Shown in pieces: positions 45,781 through 55,248 of a stretch of 63,547 nucleotides of DNA. The position numbers and the translations under genes are program-made. Under the pieces are notes generated by a model. That model was not told the origin of the DNA. It made no database searches and saw only the letters and a program-made list of their open reading frames with translations. The stretch spans positions 1 through 63,547 of the forward strand of contig JAFOBJ010000059.1 in the NCBI GenBank assembly GCA_017381865.1, in the 5' to 3' direction. The first letter of the stretch is position 1. Each line of letters starts with the position of its first letter. Origin of the DNA: Bacteroidales bacterium (GTDB taxonomy: Bacteria > Bacteroidota > Bacteroidia > Bacteroidales > F082).

Positions 45781-46371
45781 ATGATAAGGAAATTTAGTTT
45801 CATAGCGTTAGTTTTGTTGATGACAAGTAATATGTTGTTGGCAAAGCAACCAGTTTCAAATATTGAAAAGGATTATCGTAATTCGTTTAAGATAACTTTT
45901 CTCTCTTGGATTTCTGGTAGTACAAAACTTTCATATGAAAGAGCTTTCCCAAATTGGTGCCAAAGTGGAGAATTCTGCGCTAGTTTGATAGGTGCTGGAC
46001 GAGACAAGTATCAAAATAATCCTAAAGGATATACCATGCGTTATGGTCACAAGTTTTTCTTAAAAGAGAATCAGAAACAATCTTTGATGGGATTTTACCT
46101 TAGACCTGAAGTTGTTTACTCACACTATTATTATAATAGCAGTAGAGGAGATGGACGTACGCTTGCCAATAATACAGCAATTCTTGGGACTGTTGGCTAT
46201 CAGTATGTATATAAACGTTTTTTGGCTGATTTTTGGGTTGGTGGCGGTTATGCTATTGGCACTCCTGCTGAGACATATTATCACCATGGCTTTGAGTTAT
46301 GGCATTATTTTAATACGGAGAACACAAATATAGCTTTGAGTTTTAGTATACGTTTGGGTATTTGTTTTTGA
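45781..46371 (+). CDS. Putative outer-membrane beta-barrel protein (DUF3575-like)
   Basis: A 196-residue protein with a signal peptide (IALVLLMTSNMLLAK). The rest alternates aromatic and polar residues (GFYLRPEVVYSHYYY, GTVGYQYVYKRFLADFWVGGGYAIG) and ends in a terminal strand closing with Phe (SFSIRLGICF), typical of barrel proteins. The family assignment is by pattern only. It precedes dnaG by 24 bp. Confidence 0.65.
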   Translation: MIRKFSFIALVLLMTSNMLLAKQPVSNIEKDYRNSFKITFLSWISGSTKLSYERAFPNWCQSGEFCASLIGAGRDKYQNNPKGYTMRYGHKFFLKENQKQSLMGFYLRPEVVYSHYYYNSSRGDGRTLANNTAILGTVGYQYVYKRFLADFWVGGGYAIGTPAETYYHHGFELWHYFNTENTNIALSFSIRLGICF

Positions 46372-46395
46372 CATTTTAAATCATAATAAGTTTAT

Positions 46396-48342
46396 ATGAT
46401 ACCAAAAGACACGATAATGAGCATTTTAGACGCTGTTCGTATAGAAGAAGTCGTCTCTGATTTTGTCAGCCTTAAGAGAAGAGGTGCCAATCTTCTTGGT
46501 GTTTGCCCTTTTCATAAGGAAAAGACGCCGTCGTTTATTGTGTCGCCAGCCAAAGGAATCTTCAAATGTTTTGGCTGCGGTAAGGCTGGCGACTCGGTCC
46601 GCTTTATCATGGAACACGAGCATTATTCGTATCCTGAAGCTTTACGTTATCTGGCTAATAAATATGGTATCATAATAGAAGAAAAAGAGCAATCGCCAGA
46701 AGAATTGATGGCTCAAAATGAGCGAGAAAAGATGTTTAATATCAATACATTCGCTCAACAATATTTTTCAGATGTAATGAAAAATAATGATGAAGGTCTG
46801 GCTGTTGGTATGTCGTATTTTAGAGAACGTGGATTCCGTGACGCAATCATAGATAAATTTCAGTTAGGTTATTGTCTCAATCAACGTGACGCCTTCATTC
46901 AGTATGCCTTAAAAAATGGGTATTCTAAAGACTTGCTCCTTAAAATAGGCCTCGCCTCAGGTAATGAGGAAAGATTGTATGACAAATATCAAGGTCGTGT
47001 CATATTCCCAATCCATAACTTGACAGGAAAGGTAATAGGCTTTGGCGCTCGTATTTTAAGCGGCGATAAAACAAAAGCAAAATATCTGAATTCTCCAGAA
47101 TCGGAGATATATAACAAAAGCCAGACTCTTTATGGAATATTCTTCGCTAAAAACGAAATAAGCCGCCTGGATAATTGTATATTGGTTGAAGGTTATGCCG
47201 ATGTGCTGAGTATGCATCAAGCTGGTATAGAAAATACAGTCGCAAGTTCAGGTACTTCGTTGACATCTGAACAGATACGTCTTATCAGTCGTTATACTAA
47301 AAATATCACAATCTTATATGATGGAGATAATGCAGGTATTCATGCGGCTTTGAGAGGAACAGATATGATTCTTGAAGAAGGAATGAACGTCAGAATTGTA
47401 CTGTTGCCTCCTGATGAAGACCCAGATTCTTTCGTGCAACATCATCCTATCGAAGAGGTTAGAGCTTATATCGAAAATAATGCAAAAGACTTCATTAGCT
47501 TTAAAACACAACTGCTTCTTAAAAATGCAGCAAATAATCCAATTAAAAGAGCAGAAGTCGTAAAAGATATTATCAGTTCTATATCTGTGATACCAGACGC
47601 CATTTATCGCGCTACATATATTAAAGAATGTAGCCGCTTGATGGATATGCCGGAACAATCGTTGATGAATGAACTGAATAAACAGATTCGTGCAAAGATA
47701 AGAAAGAATAATCCTATACAAGAACAACAAAATATTGTTGTAGAAGAAGTTAAAACAGAACCACAAAATCTGAATGCTAATACTATTCCTGTAGGTTTCT
47801 ATCAAGAACAGGAACTGGTAAAACTCCTTCTGATGTATGGCGATACCGAAATAGATATAGATGGATTAGATGAAAATAACGAACCTGTCATATACAAAGT
47901 AAGTGTTGCATCCTTGATTGTTGATGACTTGAAAAATGATGACTTGTTATTCAAAGATGAAACGCATAGAATGATATTCGATATTTTTGACCGAGCTTTA
48001 GATGAAGGCCTGCTACCTAAAGAACAATATTTTGTATCGCATGAAAATTCAAAAATATCTGAATTGTCAGCCACATTGTTAAGCTCTCCATATAAACTTG
48101 ATGACTGGAACAGAAAAGAAATAAGAGTAAAGACAGAAGAGGATGTCTTGTCTAAATTGGTTGTTACTTCGGTGTTGAGATTTAAAGATATGGTTCTCGA
48201 TGAAAAGAGAAACGAGCTGACACGACAGATTATGGAAACTCAAAACGTTGAAGATCAATTCGCACTTCTTGTCAAGAAGAAAAAACTTGACGATTTGAGA
48301 ATAAAAATAAATCAAGAGTTAGGGATAGTTATTGCAAAGTGA
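46396..48342 (+). CDS. dnaG: DNA primase
   Basis: A 648-residue primase. The CHC2 zinc finger uses C37, H40, C58 and C61 (CPFHKEKTPSF and FKCFGCG). The TOPRIM domain has LVEGYADVLSMHQAG and LYDGDNAGI. The C-terminal region is the DnaB-interacting part, as in other Bacteroidota. Synthesises RNA primers at the replication fork. Confidence 0.97.
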   Translation: MIPKDTIMSILDAVRIEEVVSDFVSLKRRGANLLGVCPFHKEKTPSFIVSPAKGIFKCFGCGKAGDSVRFIMEHEHYSYPEALRYLANKYGIIIEEKEQSPEELMAQNEREKMFNINTFAQQYFSDVMKNNDEGLAVGMSYFRERGFRDAIIDKFQLGYCLNQRDAFIQYALKNGYSKDLLLKIGLASGNEERLYDKYQGRVIFPIHNLTGKVIGFGARILSGDKTKAKYLNSPESEIYNKSQTLYGIFFAKNEISRLDNCILVEGYADVLSMHQAGIENTVASSGTSLTSEQIRLISRYTKNITILYDGDNAGIHAALRGTDMILEEGMNVRIVLLPPDEDPDSFVQHHPIEEVRAYIENNAKDFISFKTQLLLKNAANNPIKRAEVVKDIISSISVIPDAIYRATYIKECSRLMDMPEQSLMNELNKQIRAKIRKNNPIQEQQNIVVEEVKTEPQNLNANTIPVGFYQEQELVKLLLMYGDTEIDIDGLDENNEPVIYKVSVASLIVDDLKNDDLLFKDETHRMIFDIFDRALDEGLLPKEQYFVSHENSKISELSATLLSSPYKLDDWNRKEIRVKTEEDVLSKLVVTSVLRFKDMVLDEKRNELTRQIMETQNVEDQFALLVKKKKLDDLRIKINQELGIVIAK

Positions 48343-48431
48343 TTTTTGACATCCACGTTGAGGTAATTATAGTGTTTTAAAAAAAACTTTTGTTGCCAAA
48401 GTTTCATCGTCAAAGGTTCAAAAATAATTCG

Positions 48432-48439
48432 TATCTTTG
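48432..48439 (+). promoter_or_regulatory. -7 box of the pseudouridine synthase gene
   Basis: TATCTTTG, 31 nt before the ATG at 48471. Confidence 0.6.
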
Positions 48440-48470
48440 CCGACTCAAAAAATGCAATTTTCACATTAAC

Positions 48471-49694
48471 ATGAACAACGAAGGAAACAAGGGCAAACGT
48501 ACTCGTATTGCTACAAGAAAGACTGCTGGTGTACGCAGATTTAGTGAAGAAAGATTAGAGCAGTTCGAAAGAGAACAGGCATCTCGCCGCGATGGCGATA
48601 ATGAAAGACCAAGAAAGAGCTTCAGACCAAGAAGAGACGACGACAGAAAAGAGTCAGGCTTCGGTGGCAGAGGCAAGAAATTTGGCGACAGACCTGTTAG
48701 AGAAAGAAGAGATGAACGCGATGAGAATCGTAGCTTCAGAGGTCAAGACGAACGCCGTCCAAAAAGAGGATTCGACGAAGGTCGTGACAATGAAAATCAA
48801 TACGGCAATCGCCGTAACGCTAGAGGCGCTGCTCGTAACGAGCGTAGCTTCGAAAACAAAGGTCGTCGCGATGACAGACCAGAACGTAAAGGTTTTGAAC
48901 ATAAAGGTACCGAACGCCGTGGCGGTGGTGGCTTCAAAAGAAGAGAAAAAGATCCACTCTACGACAGACCAAGAGCTACAGGACAAATCCGTCTTAACAA
49001 ATACCTCGCTGACTCAGGTATCTGCTCACGCCGTGAAGCTGATGACCTCATCCTTGCTGGCGCAGTATCTGTAAACGGTGTCGTTGTAACAGAATTAGGT
49101 ACTAAAGTCAATACAACTGACAAAGTGGTTTATGGCGGCGAAACTCTTAACCGCGAAAAACTTCGCTATGTACTTCTTAACAAACCTAAAGGAGTTATCA
49201 CAACATCTGACGATCCATACGAACGTCACACTGTTATGGAACTCGTAGAAGGTGCTTGCCAAGAACGTATCTACCCTGTCGGTCGTTTGGATAGAAATAC
49301 AATAGGTCTCCTCCTCCTTACTAACGATGGTGACCTCGCAAAAACTCTCACTCATCCAAGCCACGAAGTGAAGAAACTTTATCATGCAACACTCGATAAA
49401 CCTCTCACTAAGAACGACTTGATGAAGATAAGAGAAGGCCTCGTACTCGAAGATGGTCCTATAGAAGTTGATGCAATCGACTGGGTTGTTGATGATCCAA
49501 CAAAACGCGAAATCGGTATAGAAATCCATTCTGGCCGTAACCATATCGTCCGTCGTATCTTCGAAAGCCTCGGCTACGAAGTTGTAAAACTTGATAGAGT
49601 TATGTTCGCTGGACTTACAAAACAAAACCTTCCACGCGGTCACTGGAGATTCCTCACACCATCAGAAATTAGCATTCTTAAAAGAATAAAATAA
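48471..49694 (+). CDS. RsuA/RluB-family pseudouridine synthase with Arg/Gly/Asp-rich N-terminal extension
   Basis: A 407-residue protein; the start MNNEGNKGK follows the -7 box. The first 165 residues are a low-complexity tail of R, D, E, G and F (RGQDERRPKRGF). Then come an S4 RNA-binding domain (IRLNKYLADSGICSRREAD) and the catalytic domain with Asp in PVGRLDRNTIGLLLLTNDG. It modifies 23S (RluB/E-like) or 16S rRNA. The basic disordered tail probably aids RNA binding. Confidence 0.93.
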   Translation: MNNEGNKGKRTRIATRKTAGVRRFSEERLEQFEREQASRRDGDNERPRKSFRPRRDDDRKESGFGGRGKKFGDRPVRERRDERDENRSFRGQDERRPKRGFDEGRDNENQYGNRRNARGAARNERSFENKGRRDDRPERKGFEHKGTERRGGGGFKRREKDPLYDRPRATGQIRLNKYLADSGICSRREADDLILAGAVSVNGVVVTELGTKVNTTDKVVYGGETLNREKLRYVLLNKPKGVITTSDDPYERHTVMELVEGACQERIYPVGRLDRNTIGLLLLTNDGDLAKTLTHPSHEVKKLYHATLDKPLTKNDLMKIREGLVLEDGPIEVDAIDWVVDDPTKREIGIEIHSGRNHIVRRIFESLGYEVVKLDRVMFAGLTKQNLPRGHWRFLTPSEISILKRIK

Positions 49695-49697
49695 TAT

Positions 49698-49723
49698 AAG
49701 GCGTCAAACGACGCCTTTTTTTT
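49698..49723 (+). terminator. Terminator of the pseudouridine synthase gene
   Basis: GGCGTC, loop AAAC, GACGCC, then eight T, starting 4 nt after the stop. Confidence 0.93.
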
Positions 49724-49773
49724 GTCCACGAATTAGCACTGATAGACGCTAAATTTTTGCGCTTCTAATAAAA

Positions 49774-50496
49774 CTATGCGTCGAGGAGCATCCTTAATAT
49801 TTCATACGATTTAATATCTCTTAAATCATTAGCATGTAGTTTGTAATATGTAACTATGGCTTCTAATAATTTGCGGCGTATCGTATTGTTAGGTATTAAT
49901 GTCTCCGTCGGATGATTACATATTTTATAAAAATATTTGCTTAACTCGCTGTCAATCTGGTAAATATCGTTGAAAGTTGTTTTAAAGTTGCCATCTAGCA
50001 AATCAAAGCTTGAACCTTCTGAATAGGTGTCAATATTAGGGAAAAAACCTAAAAATTTGCTTAGCTGAGTGGCGAAGATGATAGGAAAATTGGCATAGTC
50101 GGCAGTGGTTTCATCGAGCCATAACATCGAATTATAGATAAAATTGAAAAGGTCGGTGTCACTATCACTTTCAGAAATGGATTTTGATAGTAACTCGCTG
50201 ATAAATATTATGATAGTAGATTTCTTAATGTCTGTGGTAATGCTTTTATAACAATGTGATAAAGAAATTTCTCTAATAAAACCAAGGCTATTATTGCCAA
50301 AATCTGCCACAATATCAAGTAATGTCATATTCTGAAAAAGTGCAGCTTTCATTTTTGACTTATTGCCAAAAACACCTTTTACCATAAAAGATTGAACGCC
50401 TGCTTCCTTAGTCAACATTTTGACAATTAGGCTGTTGTCGCCATATTTGATGGACTGAAGTACAATGGCTTCAGTTTTTGTTGTTACTTTTGCCAT
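49774..50496 (-). CDS. recO: DNA repair protein RecO
   Basis: A 240-residue protein with an OB fold at the N-terminus (KTEAIVLQSIKYGDNSLIV) and a helical domain. The Cys cluster of many RecO zinc sites is absent. It loads RecA onto SSB-coated DNA with RecF and RecR. The start codon overlaps the porZ stop (TAATG), indicating coupled translation. Confidence 0.9.
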   Translation of the reverse strand: MAKVTTKTEAIVLQSIKYGDNSLIVKMLTKEAGVQSFMVKGVFGNKSKMKAALFQNMTLLDIVADFGNNSLGFIREISLSHCYKSITTDIKKSTIIIFISELLSKSISESDSDTDLFNFIYNSMLWLDETTADYANFPIIFATQLSKFLGFFPNIDTYSEGSSFDLLDGNFKTTFNDIYQIDSELSKYFYKICNHPTETLIPNNTIRRKLLEAIVTYYKLHANDLRDIKSYEILRMLLDA

Positions 50497-52793
50497 TACA
50501 TTATGAGGATTTTTGTCGCAAATGTTTCTTTGCCGCTTTCGTCAGTGATGAAGATAAGGTAAATGCCAGGTGCAACTTTGTCGCCATTTATTGTAGTGCA
50601 ATCCCAAATAGCTTGTCCGCCTTCGGAATAAAGATGCGTGACAAAAGCTCCGTCAATAGTGGTTATTTTGACTAAAGAGTTGGTAACCAGGTTTTTAATT
50701 CCAACGACGCCAGAATAACCTTGTCTGACAGGATTGGGATAAACCGCTACATTGGAGTTTGTTTTCTTGCCTTCAGTAGCTCTGCCTCTTAATGAAATTA
50801 TGCCTTTGTCTGTGCCAAAGAAAATATCTCCATGTTTATTTATGGCAATATCATTGATAGTATTTGATAATAAAGGACTATTGTCTTGTGTAAAGTGTTG
50901 ATATTCAGTAAGTCCGTTGTTTGAGATATAAAAAGCTCCGTTTTTGGTTCCAATCCATAAATTATTAGCGTCATCTACGCAAATTGAAAGAACAGATTCG
51001 CCAGAGAGAAGATAATCGGCTTGACCAGAACCATCGTTTCTTGGGACGAGAATTCTCGAAGCATCGTAACTTACACCTTGTTTGAATATTTTTGAAGTGG
51101 AATAAAATTGAGCTAAACCATCGTTGGTGCCAATCCAAACAGTTCCGCTTTTATCAATGGCCATGCAATTAGCTTCTGCTGGAAGTCCGCCTTGTCCACC
51201 TATCGTGCTGACAATCTTGTATGTATCGTCATAAGTGTTTGCAATGGTATTATTATCGTTGAAAACAATGAATTTTCCATCACGAGTTAAAATCCATTTG
51301 TAATTATTTTGGTCAACCATGAGTTTGCTAATGTCGTCGGAACCTATATTGAATGAAAACCATTCGTTTGTGTTTGTTTTTACCGATAACATATTTTCGG
51401 TTCCGCTATTTGCAATCCATAAATTATTTTTGCTGTCAAAATCCATTCCTGTAACATATGTATAGTTGCTGGATTTCATCTCGCCAAGGCTGCTGTTTTC
51501 TTTATTGTAAATATTTTTTAACTTAAAATTCTCGAATTCTATTATGCCTTTATGGAAAGAACCGACATATACTTTTGAGTTGTTTCTTGGGTCGATGGCA
51601 ATAGAAACGATGTCGGTAATTGTGTCGAAAGCCTCTGTATTATAACGATTTATGTTATGCCATTCGTTATTGGTATAATAAAATACGCCGTCTTTCATCC
51701 AGTTTTTAGCCCATGTGCTTGAGTATCCACCAGGCGCAACCCATAATTGTTCGCCTCGTATTTCTAAATCGAAAACCGAATTGCTGTATGGGCCGTTGAA
51801 AATAATCGGATCGCAGGATTTGCCTGGAATCAATTTGCAAATGCTGTTTTCCTTATCAGCAATCCAATATACGTTTTCACTTCTGTCGTAAATGCAGTCA
51901 AAAGGTTCTATTTTACTGCTATATGATTGTATTACATTGTTGTTGATATCCAATGCGATAATAGAATAATTGGCTGACATTAAAACACGATCTTCGTAAG
52001 CTCTGATGCTTCTTTTAATAGAAAATGTTTCGTAGTCGTGATAATCCCAATTATTGCCGTCATATATAAATAATGTGTCGGTGTTATATTCGTTTCTTGA
52101 ATAATTGGCGAGCAACTGATTGTTAAATGTTTCAATTTCTGAATAATTTAAGTCCTTGTGAATCAATGTTGTGTCTTTGGTCCATTGAGAAAAGTCGACG
52201 AGATTTTTATTGTTGTAGTCGGCATAGAAAATGCCGTTGCTTGTCGCTGCGTATAATTTGTCGTTGTATAATGTTATGTCATTGATATTCAAGAATGAAC
52301 CATTTTCTCCAATGATATATGTTTCCTTGATTTCCATTTTGTTAAGGTCGATAAGAACGATGCCAAAACCGCAACTTAGATATGCTTTATCGTCAATGAA
52401 GTAAATATCGTTGATTTTTTTGTTCCCTAAAATATTTTTGTTTTTGATATCACTGATATTTGTTATGTTTCCTTCACTGTCGATGATGTCGATATTCGTA
52501 TTTGAATAACCAATGAAAATCATATCAGTATGTGGGTTGTAGCGCATTATGTCAATGCCAAAATCGGATAAGCCGTTGACTTTCGTTAACTTATTGATGG
52601 AATTATCGCTAGTGTTATAATAAAATATTTCATAAGGTGTTGCGGCGTAAATTTTATCATCAACTTTCTCAACGTTAATTACTCTCAAACCTGGAGCGTG
52701 TGTCGTCCATTGGTGAATCGGAATTTGCGCACAAGCCAAATTAATGTTAAAAAATATTAAGCAAAATAGAGTTATATATTTTTTTAAATCCAT
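50496..52793 (-). CDS. porZ: Type IX secretion system PorZ-like protein
   Basis: A 765-residue protein with a signal peptide (ITLFCLIFFNINLACAQ). It carries two-component-regulator-type propeller repeats (KVNGLSDFGIDIMRYN, DKSGTVWIGTNDGLAQF, DDANNLWIGTKNGAFYI) and a C-terminal sorting domain (NVAVYPNPVRQG to TFATKILIM). This is the layout of PorZ, the surface component that delivers anionic LPS to the T9SS sortase. It supports a working T9SS. Confidence 0.85.
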   Translation of the reverse strand: MDLKKYITLFCLIFFNINLACAQIPIHQWTTHAPGLRVINVEKVDDKIYAATPYEIFYYNTSDNSINKLTKVNGLSDFGIDIMRYNPHTDMIFIGYSNTNIDIIDSEGNITNISDIKNKNILGNKKINDIYFIDDKAYLSCGFGIVLIDLNKMEIKETYIIGENGSFLNINDITLYNDKLYAATSNGIFYADYNNKNLVDFSQWTKDTTLIHKDLNYSEIETFNNQLLANYSRNEYNTDTLFIYDGNNWDYHDYETFSIKRSIRAYEDRVLMSANYSIIALDINNNVIQSYSSKIEPFDCIYDRSENVYWIADKENSICKLIPGKSCDPIIFNGPYSNSVFDLEIRGEQLWVAPGGYSSTWAKNWMKDGVFYYTNNEWHNINRYNTEAFDTITDIVSIAIDPRNNSKVYVGSFHKGIIEFENFKLKNIYNKENSSLGEMKSSNYTYVTGMDFDSKNNLWIANSGTENMLSVKTNTNEWFSFNIGSDDISKLMVDQNNYKWILTRDGKFIVFNDNNTIANTYDDTYKIVSTIGGQGGLPAEANCMAIDKSGTVWIGTNDGLAQFYSTSKIFKQGVSYDASRILVPRNDGSGQADYLLSGESVLSICVDDANNLWIGTKNGAFYISNNGLTEYQHFTQDNSPLLSNTINDIAINKHGDIFFGTDKGIISLRGRATEGKKTNSNVAVYPNPVRQGYSGVVGIKNLVTNSLVKITTIDGAFVTHLYSEGGQAIWDCTTINGDKVAPGIYLIFITDESGKETFATKILIM

Positions 52794-52853
52794 AGTTTTA
52801 ATTTTAAATGTATAACTGATATTATGTTTGTTTTATTTTATTGATTCTCAATT

Positions 52854-53621
52854 TTAATACGAGATTGTCCATTTTGAAAAATCTACCTCAGATTCAGCTT
52901 TGTTCTCTATTTTGTCTGGCAGGGAAGGGAAGAAGTCGATTTTTGTTAATTTTTCTACTTCATCGACAGTCATGGCGTAAGTCGACATTGGTCTTCTTCC
53001 GCTTATGTTTTCATAAACGAAGCCTATAGTATGGATTTTTCCATTGTTTTCTTGTAATAATACTTTGTAAAAAGCTTGTGGCACAACGACTTTGTTCTCT
53101 CCGATTGTTGTAGAAGCATCGGTGACGATAGGTCCGCATACCACGAAAATCTTTCCTTTTTGAGTCGCTAAATCGCGGACTTGTTCTTCAAGGTCTTTCC
53201 ATACTCCGCCGTTGAGGTTAGGATTTTGTGGACAAATGTTGGAAAGGTAAAATGATTCTTTCATCACTTGTTCGTCCCATTTCATATCTGCAGCTGGCGC
53301 CATGTGTCCTCTGTCGTAACCAGAATATTTGTAGTCGTTGGTTGTTGCTGTAACGTTTTGAGGCACCATCGGATCTGGCTTAAATCTGTCGTAACGAGGC
53401 ACTTCGCCTTCTACTTCCCAGTCGGTAAGTTCGTAAGCGACCCAGTTAGGAATTTTCCAATCGTAATTATATGAAACAGTATAGCCTTTATGTGTTATGA
53501 CTCTGTCGCTTCGTTCTTCAGTAATGCTTGGAATTTCAACATTAGCAAGATCAATGTTTTGGGCTAAACATAATGATTTACAGAACAAAAAACAAAATAG
53601 AAACAGATATATTCTTTTCAT
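52854..53621 (-). CDS. Secreted DNA/RNA non-specific endonuclease
   Basis: A 255-residue nuclease of the NUC1/Serratia type: signal peptide (YLFLFCFLFCKSLCLAQ), then YDRGHMAPAADM with the catalytic His and SNICPQNPNLNGGVWKDLE with the metal Asn. Likely periplasmic or secreted, for nucleic-acid scavenging. Confidence 0.93.
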   Translation of the reverse strand: MKRIYLFLFCFLFCKSLCLAQNIDLANVEIPSITEERSDRVITHKGYTVSYNYDWKIPNWVAYELTDWEVEGEVPRYDRFKPDPMVPQNVTATTNDYKYSGYDRGHMAPAADMKWDEQVMKESFYLSNICPQNPNLNGGVWKDLEEQVRDLATQKGKIFVVCGPIVTDASTTIGENKVVVPQAFYKVLLQENNGKIHTIGFVYENISGRRPMSTYAMTVDEVEKLTKIDFFPSLPDKIENKAESEVDFSKWTISY

Positions 53622-53633
53622 GACTTTTTTTTA

Positions 53634-53641
53634 CAAAGTTA
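53634..53641 (-). promoter_or_regulatory. -7 box of the nuclease gene
   Basis: The minus strand reads TAACTTTG, 12 nt before the ATG at 53621. Confidence 0.5.
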
Positions 53642-53720
53642 AAAAGAATTGTTAAAAAAAATTAAGATATAAGATTTAATTGTTAATAAAAAATAACTAG
53701 GTAATGAAAATAAAAAACAT

Positions 53721-53728
53721 TATCTTTG
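53721..53728 (+). promoter_or_regulatory. -7 box of gpmA
   Basis: TATCTTTG, 36 nt before the chosen ATG at 53765. Confidence 0.6.
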
Positions 53729-53764
53729 CAATGCGAAATTTTTTATAACATAAATAATATTAAG

Positions 53765-54511
53765 ATGAAAAAACTTATTTTAATTCGTCACGGAGAAAGT
53801 GAATGGAATAAATTAAACCTTTTCACAGGTTGGACAGATGTCGATTTAAGTCCAAAAGGTTTGGAAGAAGCATTTGAAGCTGGCAAACTTTTGAAACAAG
53901 AAAACTATAAACCAGAATTGTGTTTCACATCATACTTGAAAAGAGCTGTTAAAACTTTGAATAACGTTCTCGATGCTATGAATATGGATTGGCTTCCTGT
54001 TCAAAAAAGCTGGAGATTAAATGAAAAGAGCTACGGCGCAATTCAAGGTTTGAACAAAGCTGACACAGCAGCAAAATATGGCGATGAACAAGTTTTAGTA
54101 TGGCGCCGTTCTTTCGACGTTCAACCTCCTGCATTGGAAATGAACGATCCAAAAAGCCCAAGAATGGATGCTCGTTACGCAGAACTTACAGACGAACAAA
54201 TTCCATTGACAGAATCATTGAAAGATACTATCGAACGTCTTATGCCTTACTATAACGACGTGATTTTGAAAGCTTTCGAAAATCATGACCAAGTTATGGT
54301 TGTTGCTCACGGCAACTCATTGAGAGGTATCGTTAAAGAACTTCGCGGAATGACAAATGAAGAAATCATTAAGTTTAATATCCCAACAGCTGTTCCTTAC
54401 GTATTCGAATTCGATGACAATATGAATTTACAAAACCATTTCTTCCTCGGCGATCAAGAAGAAATCAAACGTAAAATGGAAAGCGTCGCTAACCAAGGTA
54501 AAGCTAAATAA
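53765..54511 (+). CDS. gpmA: 2,3-bisphosphoglycerate-dependent phosphoglycerate mutase
   Basis: A 248-residue glycolytic enzyme. RHGESEWNKLNLFTGW contains the phospho-His; HGNSLRGIVK holds the second His. The start MKKLILIRHG at 53765 is used; an upstream frame would begin in the promoter. Interconverts 3- and 2-phosphoglycerate. Confidence 0.96.
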   Translation: MKKLILIRHGESEWNKLNLFTGWTDVDLSPKGLEEAFEAGKLLKQENYKPELCFTSYLKRAVKTLNNVLDAMNMDWLPVQKSWRLNEKSYGAIQGLNKADTAAKYGDEQVLVWRRSFDVQPPALEMNDPKSPRMDARYAELTDEQIPLTESLKDTIERLMPYYNDVILKAFENHDQVMVVAHGNSLRGIVKELRGMTNEEIIKFNIPTAVPYVFEFDDNMNLQNHFFLGDQEEIKRKMESVANQGKAK

Positions 54512-54512
54512 G

Positions 54513-54540
54513 TTTACAATTTACAATTAACAGTTGACGA
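54513..54540 (+). repeat. Heptamer array between gpmA and the phosphatase gene
   Basis: Units TTTACAA, TTTACAA, TTAACAG, TTGACGA; the last contains the A of the next ATG. Complementary family to 28737-28771. Confidence 0.65.
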
Positions 54541-55247
54541 TGAGAAATCGTTGGGTCATACCTGATATTCATGGTTGTTCTAAAACACTGAAGTCTTTGA
54601 TAGAGAATGGTATAAATCTATCAAAAGAGGACTCTGTCTATTTCCTCGGCGATTATATCGACCGTGGACACGACAGCAAAGGTGTTATAGATTTTATCAT
54701 GAGCCTGCAAGATTCTGGCTATGATATTCACTGTCTTAGAGGCAACCATGAAGATTATTGTATCAGAGCCTGGGAGGATGACCAAAAAAGATTTTTCTTC
54801 CGTAGCAAAGTAGAAAAAGATTGGAGAAGAAACGGCGCTACAAAAACATTGGCGAGCTTCGGCGCAAAACGTCCTCGCGAAATAAATAAATTCTATATCG
54901 ATTGGATGAAAAACACCAAATATTATATGGAATTGGACGATTGCATCCTCGTACATGCCGGACTTAACTTCAATATCGACAATCCTTTCGATGACGTCTT
55001 TAGCATGATGTGGGTCAGGGATTTTAAAGTTGATAAAACTAAAGCTGGCGGAAAAAAAATCATACATGGACATATCCCCGTCGAGATGTCAATGATAGAC
55101 TTGTTGAAAAATAATGACTACGACTTCCTGCCTCTCGACAATGGCATATATTTTAGAAATAAAGACGGATTCGGTAACTTGTTGGCTTATAATATTGATA
55201 CTAAAGAAATTATCATTCAACATAATCTCGACTCCGAATATTATTAA
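54540..55247 (+). CDS. Metallophosphoesterase (PPP-type phosphatase/ApaH-like)
   Basis: A 235-residue enzyme with the metal motifs PDIHGCSK, GDYIDRGHDSKG and LRGNHEDY, then HAGLN and HGH. It may act on phosphoproteins or dinucleotide polyphosphates. The downstream tatD start follows the stop almost at once (1 nt gap). Confidence 0.92.
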   Translation: MRNRWVIPDIHGCSKTLKSLIENGINLSKEDSVYFLGDYIDRGHDSKGVIDFIMSLQDSGYDIHCLRGNHEDYCIRAWEDDQKRFFFRSKVEKDWRRNGATKTLASFGAKRPREINKFYIDWMKNTKYYMELDDCILVHAGLNFNIDNPFDDVFSMMWVRDFKVDKTKAGGKKIIHGHIPVEMSMIDLLKNNDYDFLPLDNGIYFRNKDGFGNLLAYNIDTKEIIIQHNLDSEYY

Positions 55248-55248
55248 A

